DNA from: Moraxella sp035181385 | GTDB lineage: Bacteria; Pseudomonadota; Gammaproteobacteria; Pseudomonadales; Moraxellaceae | Length of the DNA: 64,000 nucleotides | Assembly (NCBI RefSeq): GCF_035181385.1 | Contig: NZ_JAXCJK010000001.1 | Coordinates: 496,001-560,000 of the forward strand | Direction: 5' to 3' | In this document: one piece after another, positions 63,468 to 64,000 of the stretch | Numbering within the stretch: the first letter of the stretch is position 1 | Layout of the letters: each line of letters begins with the position of its first letter | Program-made: the position numbers and the translations under genes | The notes under the pieces: model-generated | Seen by the model: the letters and a program-made list of their open reading frames with translations, nothing else | Told to the model about the DNA's origin: nothing | Database searches by the model: none

Positions 63468-64000
63468 ATGAGTATCAAAAAAGTCGCCATTTTGGGGGCA
63501 AATCGCATTCCATTCGCCCGCTCAAACGGTGCTTATGCAGACGCCAGTAATATTGATATGCTAAGTGCTGCCTTAGACGGCTTAGTTACCCGCTACAATC
63601 TTGCTGACAAACAGATTGGCGAGGTGGTCGCAGGTGCGGTCTTAAAGCACAGCCGTGATTTGAACCTAACTCGTGAATCTGTGCTAAATACTCAGCTTAG
63701 TGCAACCACACCTGCTTATGACATATCACAAGCGTGCGGAACAGGACTACAAGCCGCCTTTGCTGTTGCAAACAAAATCGCTCTTGGCATCATTGATAGT
63801 GGCATTGCAGGTGGTACAGATACGACATCAGATGCACCCATTGCCTTGGGCGATGGCATTAGAAAACCCCTACTTCGTCTTAATAACGCCAAAGATGCTA
63901 AATCAAAATTAACCGCTCTTAGCACAATCAACCCCAAAAAAATGCTTGCCTTTCCTGAAAATGGTGAGCCACGCACACGGCTGTCCATGGGAGAGCATCA
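63468..64000 (+). CDS. acetyl-CoA acetyltransferase (thiolase), 5' part
   Basis: The frame from the ATG at 63468 is open to the window end (177 codons). AAGGAG is 7 bases upstream. MSIKKVAILGANRIPFARSNGAY is a thiolase start, and YDISQACGTGLQAAFAVANKIALG contains the nucleophilic Cys near residue 94, followed by IAGGTDTTSDAPI. It joins or splits acyl-CoA units with CoA. It is divergent from fabG-maoC, which supply reductase and hydratase steps, so the cluster could run a fatty-acid-like cycle. The C-terminal half is outside the window. Confidence 0.88.
   Translation, partial: MSIKKVAILGANRIPFARSNGAYADASNIDMLSAALDGLVTRYNLADKQIGEVVAGAVLKHSRDLNLTRESVLNTQLSATTPAYDISQACGTGLQAAFAVANKIALGIIDSGIAGGTDTTSDAPIALGDGIRKPLLRLNNAKDAKSKLTALSTINPKKMLAFPENGEPRTRLSMGEH

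Noticed and set aside
1..64000. CRISPR array, prophage, insertion sequence, tRNA or rRNA genes
   Set aside because: I read the intergenic regions and saw no spaced direct repeats, transposase or integrase frames, or tRNA-like cloverleaf sequence.

Overview
The window looks like a stretch of core chromosome from a Moraxella-like bacterium (family Moraxellaceae, Gammaproteobacteria). This is an inference from protein content and gene order, not from a database search. The DNA is AT-rich and genes fill both strands. Several gene products have forms I associate with Moraxella, Acinetobacter and Psychrobacter: a long GAPDH with an N-terminal extension, a MutT/ThiE-like Nudix fusion, a two-domain FabG next to MaoC and a divergent thiolase, and a DmdC-like acyl-CoA dehydrogenase. 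I see no rRNA, tRNA, CRISPR array, phage or insertion sequence.

Layout. 1-6.7 kb (+): the dnaE 3' end, trmJ, cysE, trpS-scpA, scpB, rluB and a thioesterase. 7-11 kb: pckG (+) converging on an acyl-CoA dehydrogenase (-). 11.3-13.2 kb (+): truD and a VanY-type carboxypeptidase. 13.3-18.5 kb (-): nnrS, apbC, dcd, a PHA-system protein and dacB. 18.7-21 kb (+): queA and tgt, the queuosine pair. 21-25.5 kb (-): obg, hemE, fabI and a DUF1275 membrane protein. 25.6-29.2 kb: an M20 amidohydrolase plus a frameshifted DUF3100 membrane protein (-), opposed by a divergent LysR gene. 29.3-31.8 kb (-): GAPDH and the Nudix fusion. 32.1 kb (+): a 55-residue hemP behind a Fur-box-like site. 32.5-40.4 kb (-): tamA-tamB, the outer-membrane translocation module. 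40.6-42.9 kb (+): an LplT-like transporter and a periplasmic TPR protein. 43-45.4 kb (-): ycgL, a membrane protein, and rpsF-rpsR-rplI. 45.5-50.7 kb (+): a tandem glycine riboswitch, gcvT, a small lipoprotein, gcvH and gcvP, which form the glycine cleavage system. 50.8-59.4 kb: a phosphopantetheinyl transferase, nth, a BCCT transporter, ilvD, rocD and hpt. 59.5-64 kb: a serine hydrolase, then maoC-fabG divergent from a truncated thiolase (acyl-CoA metabolism).

I found no convincing new multi-gene system. The observations most worth following are: the LysR/M20/DUF3100 module, which resembles abgR-abgAB-abgT in layout and carries a homopolymer frameshift; a glycine riboswitch whose two aptamers are separated by about 80 nt; five perfect TGATTGT heptamers behind scpB; a phased A-tract region upstream of truD; a long perfect hairpin before gcvH that lacks a U-run; and an ilvD gene with composition unlike its neighbours. 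Most genes are bounded by clear intrinsic terminators, many of them bidirectional between convergent genes.
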